Shown: positions 47,430 to 59,570, counted from the stretch's first letter. The stretch: DNA of 64,000 bases from Hyperoodon ampullatus (GCA_949752795.1 OX457058.1:163992223-164056222); one strand, 5' to 3'. The notes: a model not told the origin generated them from the letters alone. Translations and numbers: made by a program.

Positions 47430-47990
47430 CACTGGTTACATAATTTCAGGACCCAATGCAAAGTGCAAATGAAATTGTTTTATCCTTTGATCAATACAAA
47501 GGGAAAATATTTTTCCTTTTTTTTCTGTGATCACAGTCTCAGCTGGTCAAGAGTAGATTTATGTAATGCTGGGCCACCTAAGGTCTAAGGCCACTCTCAG
47601 AGTGACCACAGAGTCTTACAGGTATCCCCACTCCACAGGTCAACACTGGTGGCACATACTTAATTCTGGTCCTCCCCAGTTCCTATGCCCAGACCCCTGC
47701 CAGGGGCCTAGGCCTGTAGTGGCCATTGGGTAAGGGTCTGGAAACAGGAAGCTGAGAATCAGTCCTAGAGAGTGGAGAGAAAAAGGTAGGCTGTAGGATC
47801 ATACATGAGCAGAGGCTCCAAGTGCCCTGCTATGCTCCATTGCCCCAGCAGTCGTCTTTGAGAAAAACACAACTTCAAATATAAAATTATCAAGGGCTTC
47901 AAGATGGCAACACAGAGCATTTAACCTCAAGCATGGCACCCCCTTCTGAGCAGAGGGTCCTGTGGGACTGCACTAGTTGCACCTAAGATA
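47430..47990 (+). mobile_element. Possible split ancient DNA-transposon remnant
   Basis: 'ggttacataatttcaggaccc' and 'aatgcaaagtgcaaatg' (47434-47472) and, 400 bp later, 'aaattatcaagggcttcaag', 'atggcaacacagagcattta' and 'gggtcctgtgggactgcac' (47883-47974) read like the two halves of one familiar short mammalian repeat, probably hAT-type. The GC-richer middle may be its internal part or an insertion. Confidence 0.35.
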
Positions 47991-48151
47991 GCCTTGTCGC
48001 TTCACTTTCAACACTCACTATCTACTCTTGGGAAAAATACTCCCTGAGCCTCCATCTTATAAGACCTCCCTCGCAATTTTGTTGTAGAGTTAAATTAAAA
48101 TGTTTGTAATTTTCTGTATCTGTTGTGAATTATCACTTAAAATAAGTGCTT

Positions 48152-48275
48152 AATGTGGTAGTGGTTTGGGGCACAGCCTCTGTAGCTTGACTTCCTGACT
48201 TCAAATCCCAACTCTGTTTCTTGCTAGTTAGGGAAACTTGGGACCGTGACACTTGCCATTTACTTTAAATTGCTT
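48152..48275 (+). mobile_element. MIR fragment, sense
   Basis: 'ggtagtggtttggggcacag', 'gacttcaaatcccaactctg' and 'ttgctagttagggaaacttg' are the MIR head and core. Confidence 0.75.
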
Positions 48276-48555
48276 AATTTACTTTAAATGAAAGACTTCG
48301 GTCTCTACAGTGGGATAGCATTTGTATATGTTAGTTATGTTAAACAAATGCCCAGGTACTATCCAAAAAAAAAGTTCATATTTGAAATGGTCAGCCAGCA
48401 CATTATCATGAATGTTCAGTCCAGAAGTCAGCTAGCTTTCTTTCAGCAAAAGCACATTTTCCTGGTGGCTGCTACGAGCATTCCTCTTATCCACATCTTT
48501 TAATAATAACTAATGCTTTGCTGACTACTATACTGTATGTCAGTATATGGATTTG

Positions 48556-48660
48556 AAAATAATCTCATTATTTTAATGACACTATTATTGTCATTAATTA
48601 ATGCTAATTAATTATTGAGATTAACATGTCATTATTTTCATGAAATAATTCATGTTAATC
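48556..48660. repeat. Cluster of nested AT-rich inverted repeats
   Basis: GATTAACATG (48619-48628) is the exact complement of CATGTTAATC (48651-48660). Inside, ATTATTT (48631-48637) pairs with AAATAAT (48643-48649). Just upstream AATGACA pairs with TGTCATT (7-base spacer), and AATCTCA pairs with TGAGATT. Together they make about 100 bp of fold-back potential. No family is recognised. Confidence 0.85.
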
Positions 48661-49081
48661 AGCATGATGAAAATTAGACATGGCCTCTCTTGGGTGAAAT
48701 TAAATGCATTCAGGATAGTTGGACTGCCTAAAAATAGTTAGGAATACTCACCACTCTTGATGATCAGGATATACAAATCCAGTGCAACCTACACACTTAG
48801 AGATGGTACATTAGGTTGAATCCCTCAACCATATGAAGTCCAGCCATAAACTCTGGATTTTGTACTGTATGTATGATAGATCTTCCTGTGCACTCTGGGT
48901 GTTTGCTTCAAGAAATCTTTCCTGAAAATTAAGAGTTGGAACATATGAAAGGACAGAGAATTGGGACATCCTTGAGTCAACAGAACAGATCATAGGAATT
49001 GAGTTTCTTTTTTTAGTGTATGTGAATAAATATTGAGTTAATAATGTGACATATATGTAGCAAAATTTTATCTAAGACATG
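48661..49081. other. Unassigned sequence
   Basis: Nothing is recognised. Confidence 0.5.
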
Positions 49082-49468
49082 TGCATTAGTTTGCTGGAGC
49101 TGCTATAACAAAGTACTACAGACTGGGTGGCTTAAACAACAGAAATTAATTTTCTCACAATTCTGGAGGCTAGAAGTCTGAGATCAAGGTGTTGGCAGGT
49201 TTAGTTTCTTCTGAGGCCTCTCTCCTTCGCTTATAGATGGCTATCATCTACTGTATCCTCACATTTTCTTCCTTCTGTACATACTTGTTTCCAAATTTCC
49301 TCTTCTAATAAGAACACCAGTCAAGTTGGATTGGGGCCCACCCTAATGACTTCATTTTAACTAAAGTACTTATTTAAATTCTGTATCTCAATATATAGTC
49401 ACGTTCTGAGGTACTAGAGATTGGAACTTCAACATATGAATTTTTGGGAGATATGACAGCCCATAACA
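49082..49468 (-). mobile_element. MLT1-type solo LTR, full length, antisense
   Basis: It starts 'tgcattagtttgctggagct', continues 'aaagtactacagactgggtg', 'ttctggaggctagaagtctg', 'ggcccaccctaatgacttca', and ends 'cagcccataaca'. Complete LTR boundaries in reverse. Confidence 0.92.
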
Positions 49469-49584
49469 ACTTGTTTTTGTTATAAACCACGAGGGAGACT
49501 GGGAGAGTAAGTAACTTTTAGTACCTTGAGCTTTTTGGCCACTACTACTCTTTACCAAAAGAAACCAAGAGCTGTGCATGTTTA

Positions 49585-49770
49585 CATTGGCTTGGGTCAG
49601 TTCACAATCCTTGGGAAATCTACCTATTGCCTCTTTGCCTCAGTGTCTTCTTGGGTTATAAAAGTATCTACTTCATAAGATTGCTCTAATGATGAAATTT
49701 GTTGAGGAATATGGGCTGTTTAAAACAAATACCTGGTGAATAGTATTTGCTATTATTAGTGTTATCATTT
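49585..49770 (+). mobile_element. MIR fragment, sense
   Basis: 'gcctcagtgtcttcttggg', 'atctacttcataagattgc' and 'tacctggtgaatagtatttgc' follow the MIR 3' half. Confidence 0.65.
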
Positions 49771-50739
49771 ATTGAATCAATGATGAATGGAATAAGAGAA
49801 AGAATGAATGAATGATTCAATCAATAAGAATAGCTTTACTCTTTCATTAACAAAGGAGTAAATTAAAAGCAAGCGATGTTCACTGCCCTGCCCAGCTCTT
49901 CAGAGATAGAACCTGTATAAGAACTTAGGTACCCAGACTTAAAATCCAATTTTCTCTCCCTTCACTATATCGCATGATTGCTTTTAAGAGCCAGCTTCAC
50001 AAATATCCATCAAAGTATGATTTCCACCTGGCCATACCAAAAAGATAAAGAAAAAGTCTCTGAAATTTTGCGAACTGAAAATGAAGATGACTCTATTTCA
50101 ATTACTAAGATCTCTGTGTAAATTTGTGTATGGTTGATTTTAATTTGAACTCTTACTCAATTAAATGAATTAAGTATTTAGTAAATACTAATTAGGCCAA
50201 GAGTGTTGTTGTTGAAAGAATGTCACATAACTGACACTGAAAATAATTTATCATGAACCAATTTAAACCAATTTGATCACACCAATCTATTAGGTTCTGT
50301 TTGGTGAATCTTAGTAGCCACCAAAACTTATAGGCTAGCTACTTCTTCACAAGACCTATTACCAGGTTTCAGAGAAAGAAAACCTCAGATCATAGCCTAC
50401 AAAACATCTAGACATTGTCTTAGTAGTCAGGAATAGTCATATAATCTCTTTTGTTAGCTCAGTGAAGCCCCAGCTCTCTGTTCTCTTTACAGATGCCAAA
50501 ATACTTTGCATAAACAATGAGTCACCAAGTCAAACACCAAATTAAACTAACCACCCTCAGAGTCAGGCAAATAAGACACTTCACTTCCTGTGGCAGGACT
50601 CAGGATCATCCAGAGGTCAAGCCAGTGGTCAAACCAGGAGACCATTCCCAAGGACAAAAGGTAAAGGGTCTGCTAGATTCTATACCCTCCCTGTTCATGC
50701 AAAGGCAGGGAGTTTCTCTAAAATAGTTTTATCAGTCCA
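49771..50739. other. Unassigned sequence
   Basis: No secure family. The frame at 50517-50726 has no domain. Confidence 0.5.
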
Positions 50740-50942
50740 CTTTTTTTTTTTTTTTTTTTTTTTTGCGGTACACGGGCCTCTCACTGTTGTACCCTCTCCC
50801 ATTGCGGAGCACAGCCTCCGAAAGCTCAGGCTTAGTGGCCATGGCTCACGGGGATCATGTGGGATCTTCCCGGGCCGGGGCACGAACCCGTGTCCCCTGC
50901 ATCGGCAGGCGGACTCTCAACCACTGTGCCACCAGGGAAGCC
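50740..50942 (-). mobile_element. CHR-2 SINE, antisense, with internal deletion
   Basis: A 24-base T tract, then 'gcggtacacgggcctctcac', and a head ending 'caccagggaagcc'. CAGTCCA (50733-50739 and 50943-50949) flanks it. Near 50851, between 'gctcacggg' and 'catgtgggatc', about 16 bases present in the other copies are replaced by three. Confidence 0.95.
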
Positions 50943-52289
50943 CAGTCCAAATATTTTAAACAACACTTATTTCAGTAATGTTGCCTCTTTCTAACATTCA
51001 TGTGCTGATTGTTAAAGTCTCTTTGAATGAACTGAGGTAAAGTAATTTTAAGTAGCTGCTCCTGAGCACAGGAGATTAATTCTGATTAATGGGAGAGGGT
51101 CTTTAGTGGGGTATGAATGTTGGATAAGGGCAACTGACTGACCCTAGGAAGAAGATTGAAACTAGCAGACACATCTCCATGCTAAAGTATTTTAAAATAA
51201 ATTATGGACATAATATCTATCATGTTATCAGCTGGCCTGTATGAAATTCACAGAGATGGTCTTTCTAGAAAAGCAAACATGCACCTTGTTGAATGATTTC
51301 TCCTCCAGAAGATGCTCACTAACACATTTGTTCCATTCAGAGTAAATGAAAGCATATACTTGAAAGGAAAGACATTAAATAAATATAAACACATATATAT
51401 GTATATACATATATGTACAATATGTGTCTATGTGTACACTCCATGATTATCTTGATAAAAATGACCATCATCTATTGCAAATAATATTTCCCCAGCTTCA
51501 TTTGTCTGCAGAATCCTAGACTTCAAGGTGTATAATCCCTTCACACAAAATATATTTAGAAATCTAAAAATAGATAATCACCCCCAAAGATCTAAGTGCA
51601 ACATTTATTAATGGCAGAATTTTAGGTATATTAGATGTGAGGTATTCTCTAGTATAATATTTAGACGTTCATAGTTACTTAGATACCGAGCAAGGGATTT
51701 TAAAATATTTGACTTGAGTTAGAAAGAAAATAGTCCATTTAACAACAAAAACTTACATAATCCCTTCAGTTATATAATAAGCACTTCAAGGCCACCCACT
51801 TTTGTAGGAGGAATGCATTACAGACATATTTTAAGAACAGAGGAGGCACTGTTAATGCATGGCTCTATGGTACCTTCTTGAAATATCACAAAAACATTGT
51901 TATTATTACAGTGAGGGATGATGATGACTCAAGTTATACAAGAATGTAGCTCCTTTAGCTCAAGACCATTTTAGATAAATGTGTGTATACCCAAAAAAGG
52001 TCTGGCACAATGCCATCTACATATTAAGAATTCTCACATGATAACTTGATAAAGATAGTGTTAAATTCTAATGTCAGGCCACCAATTTTCTTGATAGGCC
52101 TGAAAAACCCCAAAAGGAGAGAGGAACAGGTGTGATTGCACAGACTGAAGTTTGACACTAGAAAGAACACAGGAGTACATGACACACTATATTGTCATTT
52201 TCCTTGTTTCTGATATGGATTTGCACTTTGGAACCCTGAAATGGAGGAGCTAAGAGGTATGCTCAGTTATCCAGCCCAGTGTTTTATTG

Positions 52290-52319
52290 TCTTGTTTTGT
52301 TTTGTTTTGTTTTGTTTTG
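52290..52319. repeat. (TTTTG)n pentanucleotide repeat
   Basis: About six GTTTT units, nearly perfect. Confidence 0.95.
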
Positions 52320-52728
52320 GCAGAGAAGATCTTCTTTTAAATAAAGTAAAATCTCCATAATAGTATTTAAATATTTCAATCGTTATTCTGGTGGCTCTCA
52401 GAGGATTGATTGGAGAGGTAGATCTGAAGGAAGACAGTCCACTTCAGAGCTATTATGATAACCATAACTCAGATAGTAAGGATGAAGAAAAGACCATGAA
52501 TTCAAGAGATACTTAGAACTTAGACTCATACATGGGGATAAACGAAAGATGTTGAGTTTGAATCCTAGGCTTCCCACTTGGGCACCTGGTTATGATACAG
52601 AAGTGAATTTCATCAGTAAGGAAACCCATCTGGGAGAACAAAATTGGGATGGGAGATAATGAGTTAGATCCATCTGTGTTGATTTTGAGAAGTATAGTGA
52701 CAGTGCAAGAGGGTGATCTCAGCGCATA

Positions 52729-52757
52729 TACACACACACAAACACACACACACAAAA
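52729..52757. repeat. CA-rich microsatellite
   Basis: CA units with one AAA interruption. Confidence 0.9.
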
Positions 52758-53699
52758 TCTTTTTGTCCTGATTTGTGGATACCTAATTACTTGACCTCTT
52801 AGTAAGTCCTTTATTATGAGGACCTGTCAATTGGAAAGATAAAGAACTTGAATAGATGGTTCCTCTCAACTAACTCTTTCCTGATTAACCTGCAGTCTAA
52901 CCTCCAACACACCCCCATAGCTATATGATCCCAGAAAGTTGAGGGTCATGATTGAATGACATGCCTGCCTCTTGTGTGTGTGTGTTCTAAATCTCTCTCA
53001 CTTTTCACATTTCCAGTAATAAATCCCAGATTTTTACATACTTCCTAGGACAAATTGAAGTCTACACCTTAGCCAACTTAATAGGTCCCTTCCGTTCACT
53101 AGCATCTGGAGAATCAAGCATAATACAACCATCCTAACTCACGTCAAAATGGGCACTAGTCATTTTGAATAAGAACTTCAAATTCTACAAAAGTTACAAA
53201 AAATAGGCTGCTAAATATTTTTTTTCTTTCGGATTCATCAGGGTGGGGAACTCCATTCACACTATTTAATCAGAAAGGCCTTAACTCTGATCCCTTCTCC
53301 TAGCTGCACTCTCAACAACTTTAAGGAGCACCTTATAGGCATTACAGAAAAAAATTATTTTTAGGCTCATAGAATGGTTTGAATCACGGGGATGTCACTA
53401 CCTGACTCTGGTCCAAGCAGTTGTATTTTCTGTAAATAATTTTTTGTGTTCCTTTATTTAAATGGAAGATGATTAGAATTGTTACTTTGTCCATTTTTGT
53501 CACTCATGATTAGAAAAAGTTTATCTACGTTTGTCTGAAGAAGAAATAGTTCAAATATCCAGGATGGGTTATAAGCTCTTAGCATTATGACAAGATATTT
53601 TTTTAATGGGTGTGGAGAGGGGAAGCTGTGCTTTGCTTAGAGATTTTTTTAACTAGCTGCTGAGAGAAAATGGTATGTAAGAAATAGTGAGAAATAAAG

Positions 53700-54080
53700 A
53701 TTTGAAACTCAGAAATGGTCTTGGCCTAGAAATTCATCAAGGTATAAATATTTGTACAATTAAAGGAAAGGGCAAGATCACCCATATATTCAAGGTATGG
53801 TCTGGAAAGAAGAGGGCCCAAGATGAAATCTTGAATAATACCACTATGTAAAGTGTGGCCAAAGAAGACCAACAGGAGAAGGAAGCCAGGAAGTGGCAAG
53901 AGGTAAGAAGTGAACCAGAAAGTAATAACATTATAGAAACTAAAGGAAATACAATTTCAAGATGTAGGAAACAATAAACTGAGTCAAGGTTTATGTAGAA
54001 GTTATGTAAGATGAAAACTAAGAATTTTCTATTGAATTTGTCATTTGGAGAATCACTAGAGCACTTTTTCCTGTGGTTTT
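53700..54080 (-). mobile_element. L2 LINE ORF fragment, antisense
   Basis: 'gaagagggcccaagatgaaat', 'gaaggaagccaggaagtggc' and 'aataaactgagtcaaggttt' follow the antisense L2 ORF in order, at low identity. Confidence 0.5.
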
Positions 54081-54420
54081 AATAGAGTGGTACAGTCATG
54101 ATCATGATTACAAAGCATCACAGAGTGATCAGGATGTGAGTAAATGGGGACACTGAGTGTAACCTGTTAGACAAACATTTGATTAAGAAGAAAAAGGAAA
54201 ATGTAGTATGATAGCTAGAGAAGAATACAAAGTTAAGGAGAGTGTTTTGCTTCTCCTGCGTGCTTGCTTGTGCACAATTCTTTTGTTTTCAGGGTAAAAG
54301 AAAAGAGCAAATGGATATGATAAAGAAGGTTAGTAATTGGACAGGGAAACAGAATTGTCAGAAGTGAGAAAAGGGTAATTGATTGTGTTTGTTTATTAGA
54401 TTTAACAGAGTTTGGATGAT

Positions 54421-54890
54421 TTAACAGAGATTTATTTTGTTACAGTTCTGGAGGCTAGAACTCCAGGTGTTGGCAGGTTTGGTTTCTTCTGAGGACTCTC
54501 CTCTTGGCTTGCAGATAGCCACCTTATTGCTGAGTTTTCACATGGTTTTTCCTCTGGGCATGTACACCTTATGTCTATTTGTGTATCCAAATTTCCTCTT
54601 TTTGTAAGTACACAGTCATATTGGATTAGCACTGGCTTTAAGGCCTCATTTTTTTTTTTTTTTTTTTTTGCCGTACACAGGCCTCTCACTGTTGTGGCCT
54701 CTCCCTTTGCGGAGCACAGGCTCCGGACGTGCAGGCTCAGCAGACATGGCTCACGGGCCCAGCCACTCCGCGGCATGTGGGATCTTCCCGGACCAGGGAA
54801 CGAACCCGTGTCCCCTGCATCAGCAGGCAGACTCTCAACCACTGCACCACCAGGGAAGCCCTAAGGCCTCATTTTAATCTGACTTACATT
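54421..54890 (-). mobile_element. MLT1-type LTR fragment, antisense, split by CHR-2
   Basis: 'gttacagttctggaggctag', 'gtgttggcaggtttggtttc' and 'gtatccaaatttcctctttt' precede the SINE, and 'ctcattttaatctgacttac' follows it. The LTR's outer end is missing at the left, and at the right it abuts an L1M. Confidence 0.8.
54653..54861 (-). mobile_element. CHR-2 SINE, antisense, 14-bp target duplication
   Basis: A T tract, 'gccgtacacaggcctctcac' and a head ending 'caccagggaagccc'. TAAGGCCTCATTTT is duplicated exactly (54639-54652 and 54862-54875), within the MLT1. All four open frames are SINE-derived. Confidence 0.97.
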
Positions 54891-56186
54891 AGCACCCCAA
54901 AAAGAGCAAACACTTAGGTATAAATCTAACAAAATAGGTACAAGATCTATATGAAGAAAATTATAGAAGTCTGATGAATGAAATTAAAGAACTAACTAAA
55001 TGGAGAGATATTCCATGTTCATGGAAAGGAAGGTTCAATATTGTCAAGATGTCAGTTCTTCACAACTTGATCCATTGCAATACCAATAAAAAATCCCAGA
55101 AAGTTATTTTGTGAATATCAATAAATTCATTCTAAAGTTTATTTGGTGAGAAAAAAGACCCAGACTAACCAACACAGCATTAAAGGAGAACAAAGTTGAA
55201 GGACTAACACTACTCAACTTCATGACTTACATAAAGCTACAGTAATCAAGATGGTGTGGTAATGCAAAATAATAGGCAAATGGATCAATGAAACAGAATA
55301 GAGAGCCCAGAAATAGAGTCAACTTATCTTTGACCAAGGAGCAAAGGCAATACAATAGAGAAATGACAGTTTTCTTCACAAATAGTACCAGAACAACTGT
55401 ACATCCACGTGCAAAAAAAAAAAAAAAAACCTGGACACACACTTTACTCTCTTAACAAAATTTAATTAAAAATGAACCACAGACCTATACATAAAATGCA
55501 AAACTATAAAACTCCTAGAAGATATAATGGGAGAAAACCTAGATGACCTTGTGTATGGTGATGACTTTTAAATACACCAAAGGCACAATCCATGGAAGAA
55601 ATCGATAATTTGAACCTTATTAAAATGTTACAAATTACACTCTGTGAAAGACAAGGACAAGAGAGTAAGTCAAATTATATACTGGGAGAAAATACTTACA
55701 AAAGACATATTGGGCAAAGGATGGTTATCCAAGATATTAGAGGAATTCTTAAAACTCAAGAATAGAAAAACAAACAATACAATTGAAAACATAGACCAAA
55801 GACCTTAACAGACACCTCATCAAAGAAGTTATGCAGATAGCAAATAAACATATGAAAAAAATGCTCCACATTATGTGTTATCAGGGAAATGTGAATTAAA
55901 ACAACAATAAGATATCACTACGCACCAATTAGAATGACCAAAATCCAGAACACTGACAACAACGAATGTTAACAAGGATGTGGTACAACAGGAAGTATCA
56001 TTCATTGCTGGTGGGACTGCAAAATTGTACAGCAACTTTGGAAGGCAGTATGGCTGTTTCTTACAAAACTAAACATATTCTCAGCAAACCATCCAGCAAC
56101 TGTGCTCCTTAGTATTTACTCAGAGGAGCTGAAAATTTATGTCTACACCAAAACCTGCACACAGATGTTTATAGCAGCTTTATTCA
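54891..56186 (+). mobile_element. L1M ORF2 fragment, about 1.3 kb, sense
   Basis: The L1 ORF2 C-terminal third is recognisable in order: 'cttaggtataaatctaac', 'gagagatattccatgttcatgg', 'ccattgcaataccaataaaa', 'gctacagtaatcaagatggtg', 'gaaacagaatagagagccca', 'gaaaacctagatgacctt', 'gctggtgggactgcaaaat' and 'gatgtttatagcagctttatt'. Frequent stops and frameshifts are present, including a run of 19 As at 55411-55429. Dead fossil. It ends abruptly before the ORF2 stop, at the hairpin at 56187. Confidence 0.9.
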
Positions 56187-56221
56187 TAAGGTTATACATT
56201 CATTTCAAATGTATAACCTTA
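56187..56221. repeat. Perfect 14-bp inverted repeat, 7-base loop
   Basis: TAAGGTTATACATT (56187-56200) and AATGTATAACCTTA (56208-56221) are exact complements separated by CATTTCA. It begins exactly where L1 homology stops. Confidence 0.97.
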
Positions 56222-57569
56222 ATGAAAATTGTATAAATATTTATACAGTTGAGTTTTAATCAGGTAGACTTTAATTTTTAAATATAGTTAAGACTTGATT
56301 TTTAAGCCTGTACATTAGTAACATTAAGATGTATTTGAAATATTTATAACAAGAGAAAAATCTGAGGTCATTAGCTTTATCCTCTATTATAAATTGTATA
56401 CACTCTGTGAATAAAAAACACAGAAATCAGATCTCCTCAGTAACCAAGAATCATAAATTCTTTGTTAATGAAACACACTTTTGCTTTTTTGGCATTATTA
56501 TAATGAAGAACAGTGTTTTACAAAAGCAAGTCAAGCAAATACATTAAATCATGACCTTTTACTTTGCACTACTCTAGTTTAAGTGCCCTGAAATGACCTT
56601 TTTAGTTAATTAACATTCTTATGTTTGTCACTTTAAGTAATTACTCTTCTCAATTTAATTGAAGTGTTATATGTGAGGCAATAAGAGCTTGGAAGCAGAC
56701 CCACCTGATGAATTAAGTTAACTAGGAATGAAGCAGATGCATTCAGGAGTCAAAAGAGCAGCCTGTTGGGAGGTGTGGAGCAAAGTAATGGGAATAATGA
56801 ACATCTCTTGCTCCAATAATTGTATTGGAAGGATGGATTTCAAATACCCCATTAATTTAAGTGGTCTTTATTCCATCATTAAGCAAACTGCAGATTTGGC
56901 ACCGACTTTTGCATATGCTTAGCACAAATAGATCATGTTGTGCTTGTATGCCCTTGGGAGTGATTGTTATAAGAAGCTTCAGGGGCTCTTCACATCTGTG
57001 CCTCTTGTCCCTGTTGCTATAACCAGGGCTGGGCTGATAACTGGGCAAGGTCTTAAGGGCAACACTACTTGGAAGAGCAAAAATTAAGTTTTCACCTCAG
57101 AGCTTAAACCTCAAGGTCTGTTTGTTCAAGGATAATTTGTCCTTGAGAAAATTGATTGTAGCATCTAAGCTCATACATGTCTTAAAATTTCAGCTTAATA
57201 ATTCATAAATAAAAATGCTATATTTGCTTATATTTAACCAGCATGAATTTTTTTCATGTTTTAATATTTCTGAAATTGTAATGCGTCTTACAGTTTCCAT
57301 TTCTACCTTTTCAAAGGATTTGGTTAAAAGATTGATGTATGTTAAAATAGATTAAATCTTAGAGATGAAAAATATATAATGCCTCAACTACGTGGAACTT
57401 ATATGATAAGCAGGACAGTTTATTCTTCTCATTATAAACCTTACCATGTGTCAAATGAGGTATCAGGTGTTTTCAGATGACTGATCTCATATAGTCTTCC
57501 CCACAAATGGATAATTATGTATTATCCTCACTTGGCTGAATAGTAAAGAGCTGGAAAATGTTAAAGTCT
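56222..57569. other. Unassigned sequence
   Basis: AT-rich. The frames at 56728-57048 overlap and have no domain. Confidence 0.5.
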
Positions 57570-57570
57570 G

Positions 57571-57750
57571 AATTCATTCATTCATTCATTCATTCATTCA
57601 TTATTCATCTGTTGATGTAGTCAATCAGCACCTGTTTCGAGCACCTGCAAAATAAATGACAATGATAAAAGTGAATGTACTGAGCATTCACTGTGGACCA
57701 ACCACTAAGCTAGGACTGTAAAGGGAATGGTGAACAATAATGGTCACAGA
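57571..57750 (-). mobile_element. (ATTC)n plus L2-like 3' end, antisense
   Basis: About seven ATTC units (57572-57602) lead into 'gagcattcactgtggaccaacc' and 'aagctaggactgtaaaggg', an antisense L2 3' end. The tetranucleotide probably grew from the L2 tail. Confidence 0.65.
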
Positions 57751-58547
57751 TTCAAATCTATACCTGGCTGACTGAAAGCACAGGTTGTGAAGCAATGCTG
57801 CCTTTAGAAATCAAGCTAAAATGAGGATGTATAACTTCTGCCTGAGACATTCACCACTGAAATAGTCAACAGGATAATACCTGGTGATCCGGTATGGTAT
57901 ACAATTATCCCCCAAAGAGAATACCAGAGACAATCAGTTTTTGAGGCCTGGCCTTACCTCACTGATTACCAAACACTGGGTGCATCCATATACCCTTCTA
58001 AGATTATATCCCCATCTATAAAATAACCCCATGGTCCTGTGTTCTAGTTAGGGTCACTTTTCACAGGATAGTATAAGCTTAAGCTCTGCCTTTCTTTTTA
58101 GAATGCCATTGTGTCACAGAAATAACTTCACTTTAGGTTTTTGTTTCTGATTTTTGGTTTTGTTTTGTTTTTTGCTAGAAAATATAACCTCAGCTTCTGA
58201 ATACCCATTCATTATCAAAAGCTCATTTAAGGAATGGTATTAAGGTACACTGTCTGAAACATAAGCAGTCTATTCATTACCAAAAATATCATAAAATTTA
58301 ACCTTGAATCAGCCAGATTTAAAGAGCTGCATTAATGGACCCAATGTTCTGTATTGAACTCTGCTTAGTTATCATGTCTTTAGCTTACATGAAAATGATT
58401 ATCTATATCTAGGTAAATGATGGTGACAGATAGGTATATACATAGATAGGTAGAAATATAGAATATGTTAAAATGTTTGCCACTGCATCATGTTATGCTC
58501 CTGAGGGCACCAATTTAGAAATTTTGGCAGCTGAGCACTAGGACAAA
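57751..58547. other. Unassigned sequence
   Basis: Nothing is recognised. Confidence 0.5.
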
Positions 58548-58686
58548 GTTATGGATAATAATTTATGAACAAACATGAGTCTCCTAATAAATCATATTTC
58601 TACCTTTATGCTTTTGCTCCAAGAGCTAATTTACAATCTAGCTCTAGTGATGGTACAGCTTGTTCTGGTGGACATCACTCTGTACT
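58548..58686 (+). repeat. Source segment B of the composite insertion
   Basis: This 139-bp segment is 98% identical to 61041-61179 (three differences, all transitions). It runs from 'gttatggataataatttatg' to 'cactctgtact'. The base before 58549 is G and the one before that A. It is single-copy sequence with no recognised family. The two overlapping frames at 58565-58808 have no domain. Confidence 0.97.
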
Positions 58687-58834
58687 CACTTTACCTCTGC
58701 TTCTTCTTACTTCCTTATACTCACTTTCGCTTTCTACCTACTTGCCTTGCCTACTTTGTCCTATCATATTGCCTATATTTATATAAGTATATCAGTTTAT
58801 TTCAGTAATTTATAAAAATAATCATTAAAAAGTA

Positions 58835-59375
58835 ATGTCTGAGTAACACTACAGTGGAGAAACCTGACAAAGGCTACCTCAGCCAGGTGATCAAGGTAAC
58901 ATATCAGTGATAAATCTTGTCGAATGTATGATCCCTTGATACGATGTGATGAGAATGGCATTTTACCTCTGTGGTCCTTTTCCCCCAAACACATAACTTC
59001 AGTCTATTTATTTAAGAAAATCAAACAAAACAAACTGTGGGACATTCTACAAAATATCTGACTAGTGCCCCTTAAAATTGTTAAGAACATCAAAAGCAAG
59101 GAAAGTCTGAGAAACTGTCACAGCCAAGAAGAAAAGTCTTGCTGACTAAATACAATGTGGTATCCTGGACAGGATCCTGGAACAGAAAAAAGACAGTAAG
59201 TAAAAACTAGGGAAATTTGAATAAAATATGGACTTTAGTTAGTATTAGTCAATAGTAATTCATTAATTATGGCAAACTATCATCACTTAAGATACTAATA
59301 CTAGGGGAAAGAGTGTGGGGTATATGGAAACTATTGTCACAACTTTTCTATAAATCTTAAATTATTTTAAAATCG
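58835..59375 (+). mobile_element. L1M 3'-UTR fragment, sense
   Basis: 'cactacagtggagaaacctg', 'cagccaggtgatcaaggtaac', 'ttgatacgatgtgatgagaa', 'tgtgggacattctacaaaat', 'ctgagaaactgtcacagcca' and 'aacttttctataaatcttaa' are the L1M 3' UTR in order. It lies between source segments B and A. Confidence 0.85.
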
Positions 59376-59570
59376 ATTGAGTGTGATACTGTATGTTATA
59401 TGGTTTTGCATGCTATGAAGTGCAACAAAAATATGGTTTCTGTGTGTATCTATGTACAAGTAGATAACAGGGGATGTTTCCTAATAGAGAAGACATATTC
59501 TATAGCTAAGTTGGTTCAGAAAGTTGTTCTGGACGCCATGGAATCAAAGCTAAAAACAGTGCTCATTATA

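Larger units (their letters stand above)
50950..53690. other. Unassigned 2.7-kb stretch with two microsatellites
   Basis: A (TTTTG)n tract lies at 52290-52319 and a CA-rich tract at 52729-52757. An AT-rich run lies at 51388-51425. No gene is recognised, and the frames at 52513-52755 include the CA repeat. Confidence 0.5.
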
